Position numbers and translations under genes: made by a program. DNA of 64,000 nt from Numida meleagris. Lineage: Eukaryota; Chordata; Aves; Galliformes; Numididae. Position 1 is the stretch's first letter. Every line of letters starts with the position of its first letter. The DNA lies in contig NC_034412.1 in assembly GCF_002078875.1 (NCBI RefSeq), positions 11,656,995-11,720,994 of the forward strand, written 5' to 3'. Below, in pieces: positions 1 to 13,400 of this stretch. The notes beneath the pieces are model-generated. The model was not told where the DNA came from and ran no database searches. It saw only the letters and a list, made by a program, of their open reading frames with translations.

Positions 1-1442
1 TTTTGGGCCTGTCCCCCCCCCTTGTCACGGACGCAGACCCTTAGACAATACCGTGACACAAGCTATTACTAAGGCAAATAATAAAATAGATTTAAGAAAA
101 ACTGAAGGGAGATATGTTTTTTGAGTTAAATCTTGTTCTATCTAGGAAATGCCTTATGTCATATTTACCCGAAGTCTGGGGAGAGTGGCTTCGATGACTT
201 AAGCTTACTTGCTGATATGCCTAAAACTCAGTCAAAGTATGAATTTGCAGTAACTCCTGAATAAGCAGAAAAAAAAATTGCTCATTAAAAAAAAAAAGAC
301 AAAACATATTATTTATATTTGTCTTGAAGTCCCACATTCCTGCTGTCATCAATAAAATCACTCTTTGGTGTATAAGCTATTTGTAGCATGGCCTAAACTC
401 AGCCACAGTGTTAGTTAGGAAGAAAGACTGACAGCGCTGCCATAATCACATTGCATCTTGGATCTCCAATCACGTGATTCCACCCTTTATCTACACTCTT
501 AAATAAATGTTTCTTAATAGTTTTAATTTGTTTGGGTGTTGTTGCATTATTTTCTCTTTTCTCTTTTGTACTTCACTGAACCAATACTCGTGGTGAATCT
601 TGTACATGTTGATGTGCTGTTTATGTAAACTCATCGAGTATATTGAAAAGTATTCAGTCGCGCATTTCCCTTGTAATAAGTGATAATAACTTCTGCAGAA
701 TGGCAAAAAGTAAGAATAATTTATCTAGCAAGGACATCTCTGTTTGCCTGAATATCATATATTGTATTCATGTTCGCTTTTCCTATTCCAATGAGTGTGA
801 TTTTTATCCTAAATCAACTGTCAGGCAGGATTTTAGGAGCTGTGTGGTTCTGTACATTCCCCAATTCCTTTCCAGGTAGAATAAAAGTTGTTTCATATTA
901 TCAGTAATGCTCTAAATGTCTTGAAGTAATTCTAGCAGATTCTGTCTAGACTGTGCTGTGACAGGCTCTGCTGTCTTTCTTTCAGCTGTGCTTAGCTCCC
1001 TTTCAGCCTGCTCCTGGGTTTCCTTTTGAGACAAAACAGCACAGGTTAGAGCAGATGGTACCTGAATGTAGCCGATCATTACATCGACATCATTCATGCC
1101 TAGGAGGTGAAAAACTCTTGAATACTGATGAGGCTTCCAGCTCATTCCTCAGAGAGAAGTCCTCAAAGTTTGAACAGATCTATAGCAACTGCTTTCTTAT
1201 GATCCTTGACAGTTATTTTTTGAATTATAGTGAGGTATATCCCCTGTAAACACTGAAAGGTAGGGCAAAATGCCACGATGTATACAAGTTGGATTAAATG
1301 CTTGTTTCCTTCAGTGTTTGTAATAGACAAATCCTATATGTGTTTATATAGTTGCATGTACACGTGTTGGTATTAAAAAATGTTGTATGTCCTGTTTTGC
1401 ATTTATTATATTGAAATATGCAGTTGTTCATTTCTGGTCCAG
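1..1442. other. COL4A3 upstream intron sequence
   Basis: AT-rich DNA with no Gly-X-Y coding block between splice sites on either strand, so it is read as part of the intron before the first visible exon. I see no gene here. The first 60 bases contain a C-rich run and an unplaced sequence that I could not assign to a repeat family. Confidence 0.6.
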
Positions 1443-1487
1443 GGTTCACCAGGGCTTATGGGCTTAGCTGGACCCAAAGGTATACGG
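1443..1487 (+). CDS. COL4A3: COL4A3 exon w1
   Basis: Fifteen whole codons starting [15 protein letters not shown], after acceptor ggtccag and before donor gtaagt. Part of the N-terminal collagenous region near 7S. Confidence 0.9.
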
Positions 1488-4400
1488 GTAAGTAATTCTA
1501 TTTTGAAGAAGCTTGTATGTATTAAATATCCTGTTAAAAGTTAACAATAATTTGTGAAAAAATGAGTTTATATGACAGAAGGAAGGGATGCCATCCAGAG
1601 TGATCTGGACAAGCTTGAAAAGTGGGTCCATGTGAACCTAATGAGGTTCAACAAGGCCAAGTGCAAGGTACTGCACCTTGGTTGGGGCAATCCCAGATAC
1701 ATATACAGACTGGGAAAAGAACTTAGAGAGAGTACTCCTGCAGAAAAGGACTTGAGTGTTCTGGTGGATGAGAAGCTGGACACGAGCCATCACTGTGTGC
1801 TTGCATCTCAGGTCAACTATATCCTCAGCTGCATCAAAAGAGGGGTGGCCAGCAGGGGGAAGGGAGGTGATTGTCCCCTCTGCTCTGCCCTTATGAGGCT
1901 CCATCTGGAGTACTGAGTCCAGGCCTGGGGCAACCAGCGCAAGAAGGACATAGAGCTTTTGGACCAGGTCTGGAAGAGGGCCACAAAAGTGATCGAAGGG
2001 CTGCAGATTGAGGGTGCTGGGCTTGTTCAGCCTCGAAAAGAGAAGGCACCAGGGAGACCTCATTGTGGCCTTCCAGCAATTAAAGGGAGCTTACAAATAT
2101 GAGAGAGACTGACTTTTTACACATGCAGACAGTGATAGGACAAGGGGGAATAGCTTTAAACTAAAAGAGGGGAGATTTAGGTTACATGTTAGGCAGAAAT
2201 TCTTTACTCAAATTGTATTGAGACGTTGGCACATGCTGCCCAGAGAAGCTGTGAATGCCCCATCCCTGGAGGTGTTTGAGGCCAGACTGATTGGGTCCCT
2301 GGGCAGCCTGATCTAGTGGATATCAACCCTGCTCATGGTGACAAGGCTGGAACTAGACGATCCAACCCAACCCCATTCTGTGATTCTATGCTTTTAAGGT
2401 ATTTTTAAAATTTATGTCATGGAATGCATACATACGTTTCTGTATTTTAGAACTTCTGCCTTTTTGCTATGGCTTATTGTACAAGCTTTACACTATATGT
2501 ATTTAGTATTGGGATGTGGTATGAAAACATCAGAATAGATTCTACAAAGAGTTGGTTTTGAGTTTTTCTTAGCAGGGTAAACCAGTGTATGTTAATAGTT
2601 CATAAGCTAGCATTATACTTGATGTGTAGTCAGAAGGGTAAAGGAAGATAAAGAAATGATAATGTTTTCATAGAACTATACTTGCATTCATTTTATTTAT
2701 GAATATGACAAGAAGGGAAACTGCATGATGAGATTTTCTTTAATATTAGTGACATTATTCTACTGTTTTTGTATCATTAGGGAGTCCCAGGAATACCTGG
2801 ATTTTCAGGTCCCCCAGGCCTTCCAGTGAGTAAAAATGAAACTTTGGTTTCTCAAATTTCTCTCTTAAAACACTGTTTAGTATACAATTACTCTCAACCC
2901 AGCATACTCACTCCAGTGTCAACATCTGAATTGTCTCTGTCAATTAACCTAGAGGTAACGATCTTAGCATCAGCAATTCTTACTCATTGTAATGATTTCA
3001 GAACACTTTGTAATCTGTCAAGTCTAGTGAAACACTGTTCCAACGTAAACTGTTTCAGTGTTGCTGTAGGGTAATATGAATGTGCAAAAACAAAACTTGT
3101 GTCAATTTTGCACATGTTTTTTAGGGTGAACCAGGAATTGCTGGCCACCCTGGGCGCTCAGGTGTTCCAGGTTGCAACGGCACAAAGGTACAAACCAAGC
3201 TGATTGTGATTGTGATTAGCTGTTTGGGAATGGCCAAAAGAATTCTTATTTTTTCCCCCAATATGCAACGGTTTTAGTTTGTTTTGGTTTGTGACTTTAT
3301 TGACTAGAAAAAAAATCGAATCGTGGCAGTTAATAATGGAAGGAAAAGCACTGTCTTTATGTGTAAGAATAATTAAATAATACATGTTAATGTCCTGTGC
3401 TGTTAAGAATTATGTTTGTTATTTTGATAGAAAAAACTTATTTCACTTAAAGTTCAGAAGACCTAATCAGCTTTGCCCAGCCAGTCCTTCTCTTAACATG
3501 GGTAATGGAAGAGAGAATTAATTAATTTTATTTTACCTGTATGTAGCTTGCACCTGACAATTCATTAATCCCAAGGGCAACTAATAGAAAAATATAATAT
3601 TAAAAAAAAAATTCAATATGAAAGAGGGAGTCAGAAGAATGCCTGTTGTGGAAAATCATATATTTTCTAGAGAAACAGAAAACTGGTCTGACATAGCTAA
3701 TAAAGCCTGATCTCTGACCCATAAGGTCAGGCTATGCTACTTCTTTTAATGTGATAGTAATGCAACTCATAATTTTAGTGTGATAAGACAAAAAAAAAAA
3801 AACCTCTTTTGTATAGAAAACATATTCTGCTAGTGTAATAACAATATGCATTAACAATTGCTCTTACTTTCAGGGTGATCGAGGTTTCCCAGGTCCTCCA
3901 GGTAGAAGAGGTGCTCCAGGCATTCCAGTAGGTGTCTGTGAAATTTATGACTGTATGCATTTTTACTGCATACAGACACTCACTGAAGGAGTTTTGGAAA
4001 GCCTTATATTAGCTGACATTGATAGCAGTTGAAATATATAGGTATACCCAATTTATTGATAATGAATACAGTGCAGTAAAGAAATAAAAATTAAAAGTGA
4101 TGCTTAATCTGCTGCATGTTAGGCCTCAACTTTTTAGGCACTGAATGCATGCAAATTCATTGTCTGATATTAGCTCTTCGATGTCTCAAGGCATACTCAT
4201 GAGAATTTAACACTCACATCTCTAAAGGTGTACAGGAGGTATTTAAATAGATTCCATTTTCAGTTCATGCCTAGGTATCATTGAGGATACAGCCCACTTA
4301 AGCCAATAACAGATCTAGGAATTAAAGCCAGGACTTCTATTATGGCTGCATTGCTTTAACCCTTTTTTTTTTCCCTGTAGAATTTTTTTTTAAAAGCTTA

Positions 4401-7400
4401 TAAACAACAAATGGAGAAAGGAATGCTGCCTGTCAAGTTCTAGTGGCTTCAGATCAGATAATTTCTAAACATGATCTTTATTGTACCAACTCTCTAGTTG
4501 TTTTATATTGTTTTTTTTTTTTAAGGTCTGGCCTCAAGACTGTTCTGTGTGGACTTGTAGAATTGCAGCAGTGTGTCTGGACTGCTTTTTGACTGAATGC
4601 CATTTTTTTCCTAAATTGAAATATGGCACAACAAACACGAGCCTGGCTGTATACCGTGTTCGTGAAAATAAATCACTTCAAGAGCGCTGAGTTTAGAGAA
4701 TATTTATAATGTGTCCTTTCACCGTTGTTGCTTACTTTTCTGTTTTAGTAATATGATTGTTCATCTCTGTAGGGTATTGCTGGCATCAAAGGAGATAAGG
4801 TCAGTCATTTACACCATATTATCTGAAATATTTGTTGGAAATCAACGCTTTATATTCATGTTTGCTGCTGAAAATGCGTACTTGATGTCATCATTCTCAG
4901 AAAATAGGTTTATTTTCCAGAAGTACAACAAACTTTGGTACTTGGTCTGTACTAGTTACATTCACTCTTAGATATAATATTGTATTTTTTTTTCCTTTCC
5001 TTTAACTACTGTTATTGGATGTTAAGAATTTATCTCTTTCAAGCACACAAACAATTAAGCCCATCCTCAAATAGCTAATGGAATTCATATGGAAACCTAC
5101 AGATGAACTAGAGAGTAGTTAAAGACAAAAGAAAGTACAGAAAAACTGAAAAAATGTTCAGGACCGTGGATGAGAAAACAACGTAGATCTGAAATGAAGA
5201 CTGCTCCTAATACAGAGAACTTGGATGCCTAAAAAAGTTATATTCTGTTTAATAAAATATTTTTTAAAGATAGAACTATCCGTAGTGGACACTTATCATC
5301 ATCTTGCAGTTCTGATATTGTTTATTTCCCTACATACTCTATTAGAAGATTGAAGCCTGAGATCCAGTAAAGAGTTTTACAAGCATATCTTTTTATCTGA
5401 TTTATCCAATTGTCCAGGGGTGCCCTGCAGATGGATATGACCAAGGATATGGTGCAAAAGGTGATCCTGGATTGCCAGGAATGCCTGGACTTCAGGTAAT
5501 CAATAATTAATTCTTACGGTGAGATATAAGTACATATATACCTGTAGTTGTATGTATATACATGTGGCCATATAATAAATTATTTTTGTGTACAATGTAT
5601 TTATACTAATGTGTAGTATTTTTTACAATTACTCATTTCTAAACCAGAAAATAACCATCTTTAAAAATTGTTAACTTCATATAATCTGACAAATACAGTT
5701 TATTAAAAATTTTTCAACACAGAGTACACCAGAACTATAGTAATTATTTTGTCATCAGAACCAGCAGTCTCCATTATTTCTTAGTTAAAATGGGGATGAG
5801 AAAGTCAGGACTACATGGATAATTAGAATGTCCACTGTTGCATTAAACAGGGCTTACACCCTAGAGTACTTTAATTTTAGAACAGATACGTATTCTGTGT
5901 TTCAAAACACAGAATTATACTTCTGTGTTATCTTGAGACATAAAAAGGAAATCAAGATCCAGTGCTGCTCCTCTGTTGTTCAGTTTGATGAACTTAGCAT
6001 TATGATTTTCTCACAATCTGGCCAGGACATTTATTCCTGTTGTGCTTGGTTTGTTTTGTGGTTTCTTTTTTTTTAATATGCAGGGTGCTCAGGGTGTTCA
6101 AGGATATCCTGGGGAAACTGGACCACAGGGCCTTCCAGGAACTTCAGTGAGTATTATCTTAAATCTCACTTGTTACTTTAACCTTTGATTTTGATAGTAA
6201 TCTACGGAATTATCTGACTCTCAGATTTGTTTGAGGTTTAGAGATTTGGGTTTGTGAGATCCATACCTGTCTGCATATGTCTGATTTTTCTGTTTATATT
6301 TTATGCATGATAATTTCCATGTTTTCAGACATACCCTTGTCTAAATAGGCATAAATTTTTATTTTCAAATAACTACGCATAAATTAACGTTAAACACTAA
6401 TGTAAATAACTATAACAGGTATATGTTTGCAGTCAGACCATGTAAACTCTACTATCTCTTCACCTCACAACAAATTGCAGAGGTAATGGTGAAAGAAGAA
6501 ATGAAAAAAAGTAATATAACTCAAGTGAAAGCTAGGCACTTCAGGGCTCCCATATTGGTGTGAATACCGTATTTTTTTTACATTGTGAGTTGTTTTTTTC
6601 TTTTCCTTTTTTTTGTAGGGAATGCCAGGGAGACCAGGACCTCCTGGACCTAAGGTAGTCTCAGATTGGTAATGAAAATGAAAACTTTTATTATGTGTAA
6701 CATCTGTTTGCTCATTCTATGGGTGCTATTAAAATAAATTTTATAAAAAGCTCCAAATTGTGTATGTTTGTTTTCACAGGGTCTTATGGGAATGAAAGTG
6801 ATAGGAACCAAAGGAAGAAAGGTATTTGCATACAATGCTTAAAATGTTTTTAAGTTTTCTTTCTGATATACTGTGGTGAAATGTTTGGAAAAGTAGGTAC
6901 TGTGAATAAAAATTTTCAATATGAACGTGGAAGTTCTTTATTGGAAGATGGAAACATGGCAATATGTAAGGACAAACTGTTTTCATACAAGAGTTGAAGA
7001 TATAAACTTCCTGTTAGAAGAGTAGACACCTAAGAGGAGACAGCAGTTAATTTTCACTAACACATCACATTTATATATCATTTACATGTCATTTATGTGT
7101 CAATGTCATTTTTATTTGCTCAGTGTTCCTAACTGCTTATCCAAGCGTGTAAACACTGGTAAATATACAATATCTGTAGACTCACAGTCTCCTATGGCCA
7201 ATACCTTTTTTGTTTCAGCTCTCATTATGCTAGAAAACCCAGATTTTGAGGAAAAATTGGATGATTCATCTTTCATTGTCTTACTTTGTATACCATATAA
7301 TTTACAGTCATAGAAATGACAAAGATTAAGTACAGTCTCTCAGTACCTCAGCCTGCAGTTGGAGGACCAGTGTAGTCAGTCTGAATGCCCTTACAGCATT

Positions 7401-10400
7401 CTTCTAAGAACTTGGGTCACCTCAGAGTTAGGCAAATGGACCTGCACAGGTTCAGCTGTGGTCTGAAACATTGCTGACAGTGGGATTGATTTTAATTTTT
7501 TAATTACTATTATGAACATGCTAGAAGCTTCCTGGCAAAATGTTTAGAAATACAGTTGATTATTTGTGAAACATTCTTTGCTGTTACAGTGCAAGTACTT
7601 GCAGAGGCATTCTCTTGGCTTAAAATCACTTAAAATCATGGATAATGTTTTGTTGAGCTCTGCAGGAAAGATAATATTTAGGAATTTCGCTGTTGTAAAA
7701 GATCCTCAGTGCAGTGTACTGTGATATTAATGTTTAGATCAAGAGCTCTAAAACTAATTTTACCTGTCAGTAATATATTACAATCGTCTTCTTGTAGTAT
7801 GGGACTACAATTTTGAGGATGTCACCGAAGACACTTCAAATATTTTATTAACTGTCTTGACCAAATTGGGAGGAAAATGATGATAATTTCATTTAAATAC
7901 ATTTAGAGATAAAACAGTATTAAAGACATTCTTTATTCTAATTCTAGATACTTTGAAAGAAGACAGTACATGCGTTCTTAAAAATCACCTAGGAGAAAGC
8001 TGGTAGTAGTCTCTTCAGTTTTCTGTATGCCTTTTTGTTGGGAGATAAAAAGCAAGTAAACAGAAATGTTAATGGTATTAACAGGTAATTGTAAAGACAG
8101 AAAAAAAATCACAATGTCAAAATTATAGCAGAGGTAATTTGAAACAAACAAAAAATGTTGTAGTTGCTTCATTTCCTTTTTTTTTTTTTTTTAAGGGAGA
8201 CACTGGATTAACTGGACCTCCTGGACCACCAGGAACCGTTATTGTTACATTAAGTGGACCAGACAACATGACGGTAGTAAAATAGTCAAAGGCTATGCTC
8301 AGATAAACCATTTGACTGTTTTGTACTTTGCGCAAGGACATCCTTATCTTCACTGTCCTGGTAATATTTCTTTTCACCCACTCTAACTTTTTCATCATTG
8401 TTTAGATAGATACTAAGCTTTTCTTACAATGTGTCTGTTCGGTTTTTATCCTCGAGAGTAGCTTGGTGACTACATCAGCCAATTCCCTCGGGACTGTGGG
8501 ATACACCTCATCAAGACTCACAGACATACAGATGTTCAGGTTCCTCAGGCAGTTGCAAACCTAATCTTCACTTACAGCAGGAGGGGCAGTGCTCCCCAAG
8601 TTCCCACCTTCAGAACTGTCTGCTTGAGGGCTGTGTGTGGAGCACTCATCAGTGAAGACAGAGGCAAAAAAGTTATTGAATCCCTCAGCCTTGTCCTCGT
8701 CTATTGTTACTAGCTTGCATGTGTGGCTCACTAGAGAGGGAATGCCCTACCGGACTTCTCTTTTCCAGTTGATGTACGTGTAGAAGCCTTTCTTATCCTT
8801 CTTTGCACCCCTTGCCAGAGGCAGGAGTGCTGATAGGAAGCTTCTGTTTCTTTTAGTTATTTAAGTAGAGCTATCTATGCTTCAGTAATCTTGTCAGTAA
8901 TGTGAGGCTTTCCTGTTTGTAACACTTGAATGTTTTGGTATGCACAGAAACACCTCAATGACCATATTAAATTTTGAATTAATTTATTACTTTCTCTCTA
9001 TAATAGGACTTGAAAGGAGAGAAAGGAGAAAAAGGATCAAGAGGACTTCCAGGGCCAAAGGGATTTACAGTAAGAGACTACAGTAAATCCCATAAATCCA
9101 GATATTCAGGCAGCATCACCTAATAAAGACTACTCTTTAGAGTCCAGTATTTATGCTACTTATTCTGACCTTTAATTAATACCTATTAGTGTTATTCTAC
9201 TTGTACTTCATCTTTACACTATTTAAAGATAAAAAATGATAAGAGATGTACTTAATTTAGAAAATGTGACTCAAAATATGTGTATTTTGAGGGTGTTTTT
9301 GTTACAGGGGCCAACTGGTGATTCTCAGAGTGAAAAGGGTGACCGAGGAGAACCTGGAGCACAGGTATGTGAAAAAGGCACGTACATGTTAATCTTTCTT
9401 GAAAAACAATTTTGTTCTATTGCTTTTCAGGGAAAAGCTGCTACTCTATTCCTTTCCAGTTTTCAAATCAGATTTTAAGATGCAAAAACTCTTTCATCCA
9501 GTAAACCAGACTAGAGATCTGAAAGTCAAATATTTGTTCTTACAGGCTCACATACTGTAATTACATGAAATAAAGGCCAGTTGATGATATAGTTCTATTT
9601 GTTTTGTTATAAAGGTTCTACTGTTGAAACTTACTCAAAAATGTGCTCTTCTGGACGTATACTTGCTTTATAGTGCAAGTGTACATGCGGAAGAAAATTA
9701 AAAGCATTTGTTTTACCTAGTGGGCAGACATACATAAGTACACTTAACCAGCAGGTATGTGCAGATGTGAAGAAAGTTGTCATAAGAGTTACTCTGTTAA
9801 CAAAATAATGTGACATAATTTTGTGGGAAAATTAGGATTTTTGTTTTACAAATACACGTTATAACATAATTAGTTGAATGTATAACATTTTGAAGAGAAT
9901 TAAATAGGAAGGTGCTGCTTTGTATCCAAGTGACTTTCAAATTTTCACATAGAATCTTGTCAATAAAAGATGTATGTTCATAGTAATTAAACCTGTTTAA
10001 CGGTTTACTGATACATAATCAGAAAAGAACCCTGAAATACTCCAATTAAAATGTTTTGTCGTATTTCCTAAACAAAACATTGTAATTCCTCAATTCCAGA
10101 TAAATATTCAAAGCAATATTAAGAAAAAATAATTTTAAAATGAATAATTTAAAAATAATTTTAAAATGAAATATGTTATTCCACATAAGCGTACATTTTG
10201 CACTTTCCCATAGTTCTTGTGATTGTAATAAATTTTCTTAGCCAAGGAAGAGTAGCAGCACAAGACTAGTACTGTCTATTTATTCCTCTTTCTTCTCTTA
10301 TTTGGTGCTTTAACGTTGATGATGCAACAGAGCAACTCAACTTTTATTACTCTTATACATTATGAAAAATTGATCCATTAATTCAAACAGAAATTTGAAG

Positions 10401-13400
10401 TACTGAAGTCCTTGCTATCCAAAAGGTGTTGTTAGTCTTCTGTATTCTGATGGTAACTGTTTGCAAAAGTGTTTTAGAATGCATCTTAATTGACTTCTCA
10501 CATACTCTTTTGTTAAGAAGGCAGTAGAGCACTCTTGCTTTTCTGTCTGTTGTCCTAAGGAATACAAATTGAGCTAAGGTGTTGGCTGGCTGGCTATTGA
10601 AAAAAGAAAACAAAATTACTACAAAATATCAAATAACTGAATTTTATATTCTAGAAAAAAGGATTATTTTGAGTCAAGTTAAGGCAATGGTAATATCATT
10701 GTTACTTTTAGCTTGCCTTCTGCTCTTCTCTGATTAAGTAAAACCACCCTGTGAGTATTCTTTCTTTTTTCTGAAGCTTACATTGTAATTCATGGTCTGG
10801 TCTTTTTTTTTTTCCAAAATAATTTTAACTTTTCTTCAGTTATTCTGTGCAAAAGAAATGTCTAAAATGTACTGTCTCTCCTGTTTTTCTGAACGCATCA
10901 TCATAATCATAATCTTTCACCCCACGCTTCATCTTGTCACGACCTTTCTGCTGTGGATTTTAAAAAACCTCAAGGTGGAATGTAAGCTATCCATGTCCAT
11001 AATAATATTATAATTTACTTCTATTTTGCTCCCCAATTTTCATCAGCTAATATTCCACGGGAAGAGGGCTGTTCAGGAAATATCTTAATTGCTGTGTTTG
11101 TTCTAATAACGCTAGTTACTATTAGAAATAATGAACATTTGTAAATAACCTACGTTGCTTTTCAAAATTTATGAAGACATGAAGTACAGTTATATGTACA
11201 GCACTTTGTTGTTATGTTCTTAGAATGCAATTACACTTTAGATCTTTTTCATTTTATTATTCTTTTATTCTTTTATTTTTCCTTTGTAGGGTAAACCTGG
11301 TAAAGAAGGTGCTCCAGGCCTACCTGGATTACCGGTAATGAAGGAAATCTTCAAAATGTTTTTTAAGGCACAGTCTTATCTTCCTGTCACATCCTTTTCA
11401 AAATATGTTTGAAAATGTTGATTTGCATACTTTGTTAAAAAATTCCTTTCGCTAAACTGGCCTTAGGATATACCACGTACCTACAGATTTGTGCAGGAGG
11501 AAGAGACACATTACATAGATCTTGTTGCATCTTTGTAAAACAAACAGACTTGTTGCTTGCAGCTAACTATCAAATGAGTTTGAGCCAGATCAAATAAACA
11601 CTAAGTTACAAAAAATTAACTCTACTGAATTTCATTCTGGTTTATCAAGTTGAAATTTTTGCAAGAGAGTTAAACCTTACCTCAACTGAAATCAAGAAGC
11701 AGAATGACAAATTTTAATCAGTAGAATCAATGACATTCTTTTACAAAGAAAAATTATAGTCGAGGTCACAGCCATCTTGGCCTGAAATTAGATGACTGAT
11801 AGATGTTAAAATTGTTATCTTGAAGGAAGTGCCAAAATACGGTTCTTAAACTATTTCATTTTATACCCCAAATGATCTAATTTGTGTCCTGGTTCAATAG
11901 TTATTCAATTTTATATTTATTTCACTTTCACTTTAATGACATCATTAGAGTCACAGTGACCTTACGAAAGCTGATGTCACATACGTCATTCTCCTACTAA
12001 AATATTATCCTCATTGTGTCAAAACAACCTTAGCGCTCAGTCTAAACATTCCAGTCTGACAAAAAACTTGGAATGACAGGTTGCAAGACTTCTCTGTCTT
12101 ATTATTCAGCTAACACAAATAATGCCTTTTGTCATCACAAAGACATGTCATTGTTCTCTTCCTATTTCAGCAATACAAACAAGGGGTGCAATTCAACTGC
12201 ATAAGCCCTGGTAAAATCCTTTTTCCTTACATATCTACACTTGCAGAAAGCCTTAGCAACAGTCTGTGTTATTTTCCCTCCTGGTCTTGCTGACACCCCG
12301 TAGTGGTAGAGATCAACCTTATCACAGGGATTGGAGAAGATCTGGAAGATGAAATTGCTATATGTGAAAATATCACATTGTGTTCAGTTTATCCTCTTTC
12401 AGAAACATCAGTTTGCAAAGGGAGATAAAATTAGAGCCTCCTACGTGTGTGCTGTTTGGAGGGGCTTCACCTTAGGATTGGTAGAATACACCATTATAAA
12501 GGGAGGTTTGGATGTGAGGCCTGTAGTATTGCTTGCAGGCAAGGAACTTTACTCTAACCTGAGTCTTTCACTTAGATTTCTTCCTCTGAGCAAGTCTCAT
12601 TCACATTGCCATCACCATGAAAAAATTTCAATTTTAAATCTTCCTGATGACAGTGCTAAGAGATTATTTCTCATTAAATTGTCTGTTATCACCTGCAGGG
12701 ACAAAATGGTGAACAGGGCAAACCAGGACTGGCTGGCAGACAAGGAGCTAAGGTACTGGCTAATGCTTTTGTTGTTTTTTTCTGAGACAGAGGAGAGGGA
12801 ATGTTTGAAGGTTAGTATATTGTCTTAATTATGTTTTACTTTACTGAAAAGATGACAAGTAATAATACGTAGAATAGGGGATGGATCAACTTAAATAGAT
12901 GATGTGCATGAACTAGTGCACATCTTTGCCTTCTGGTGTGTTTCTGTAGTTTTGTGACTGAACAGTTGTGTCGGGAACAGAGGCAGGAATAGAAGTCCTT
13001 TAATGTTATGAACGAAGTACTGAAGTGACAAAGGATACCAAATGTCATGTCAAGTATTGTTTTTAATAAATAAACTTAACCCATTTCTGTCGTTTAATGA
13101 AGGGTATAAAAGGAAACACTGGCCCACCTGGAGCTTGTGGTCGAGTAAGTGTTAATTACCTTCCTCGTATCATTAGTTTAAACCTTTAGAATAAGAATAA
13201 GCTGACCGCATGTGGCAGTTTCAGATGCCTCATGATGCTCTTACTGGAAAATGTCATTCTGGAGGTACTGTTATTGTTGGGTGTCTCACAGAGATGGCAT
13301 CTCCCTTCATGTAGAATTGTATGCAAGATTAGCATCTCATTAGACTTCAGTCATTTCCACTCCAGAGGCCTTCCTAAAGGCCTCATGTGCATCTAATAGT

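Noticed and set aside
1..480. Possible LTR-like sequence at the left edge
   Set aside because: No inverted TG...CA ends, primer site or second copy can be seen; only a C-rich run and an AATAAA-like hexamer.
12331..12828. 165-codon open frame overlapping COL4A3 exon w14
   Set aside because: It reads through intron and exon w14 in a different frame from the Gly-X-Y reading, which has good splice sites.
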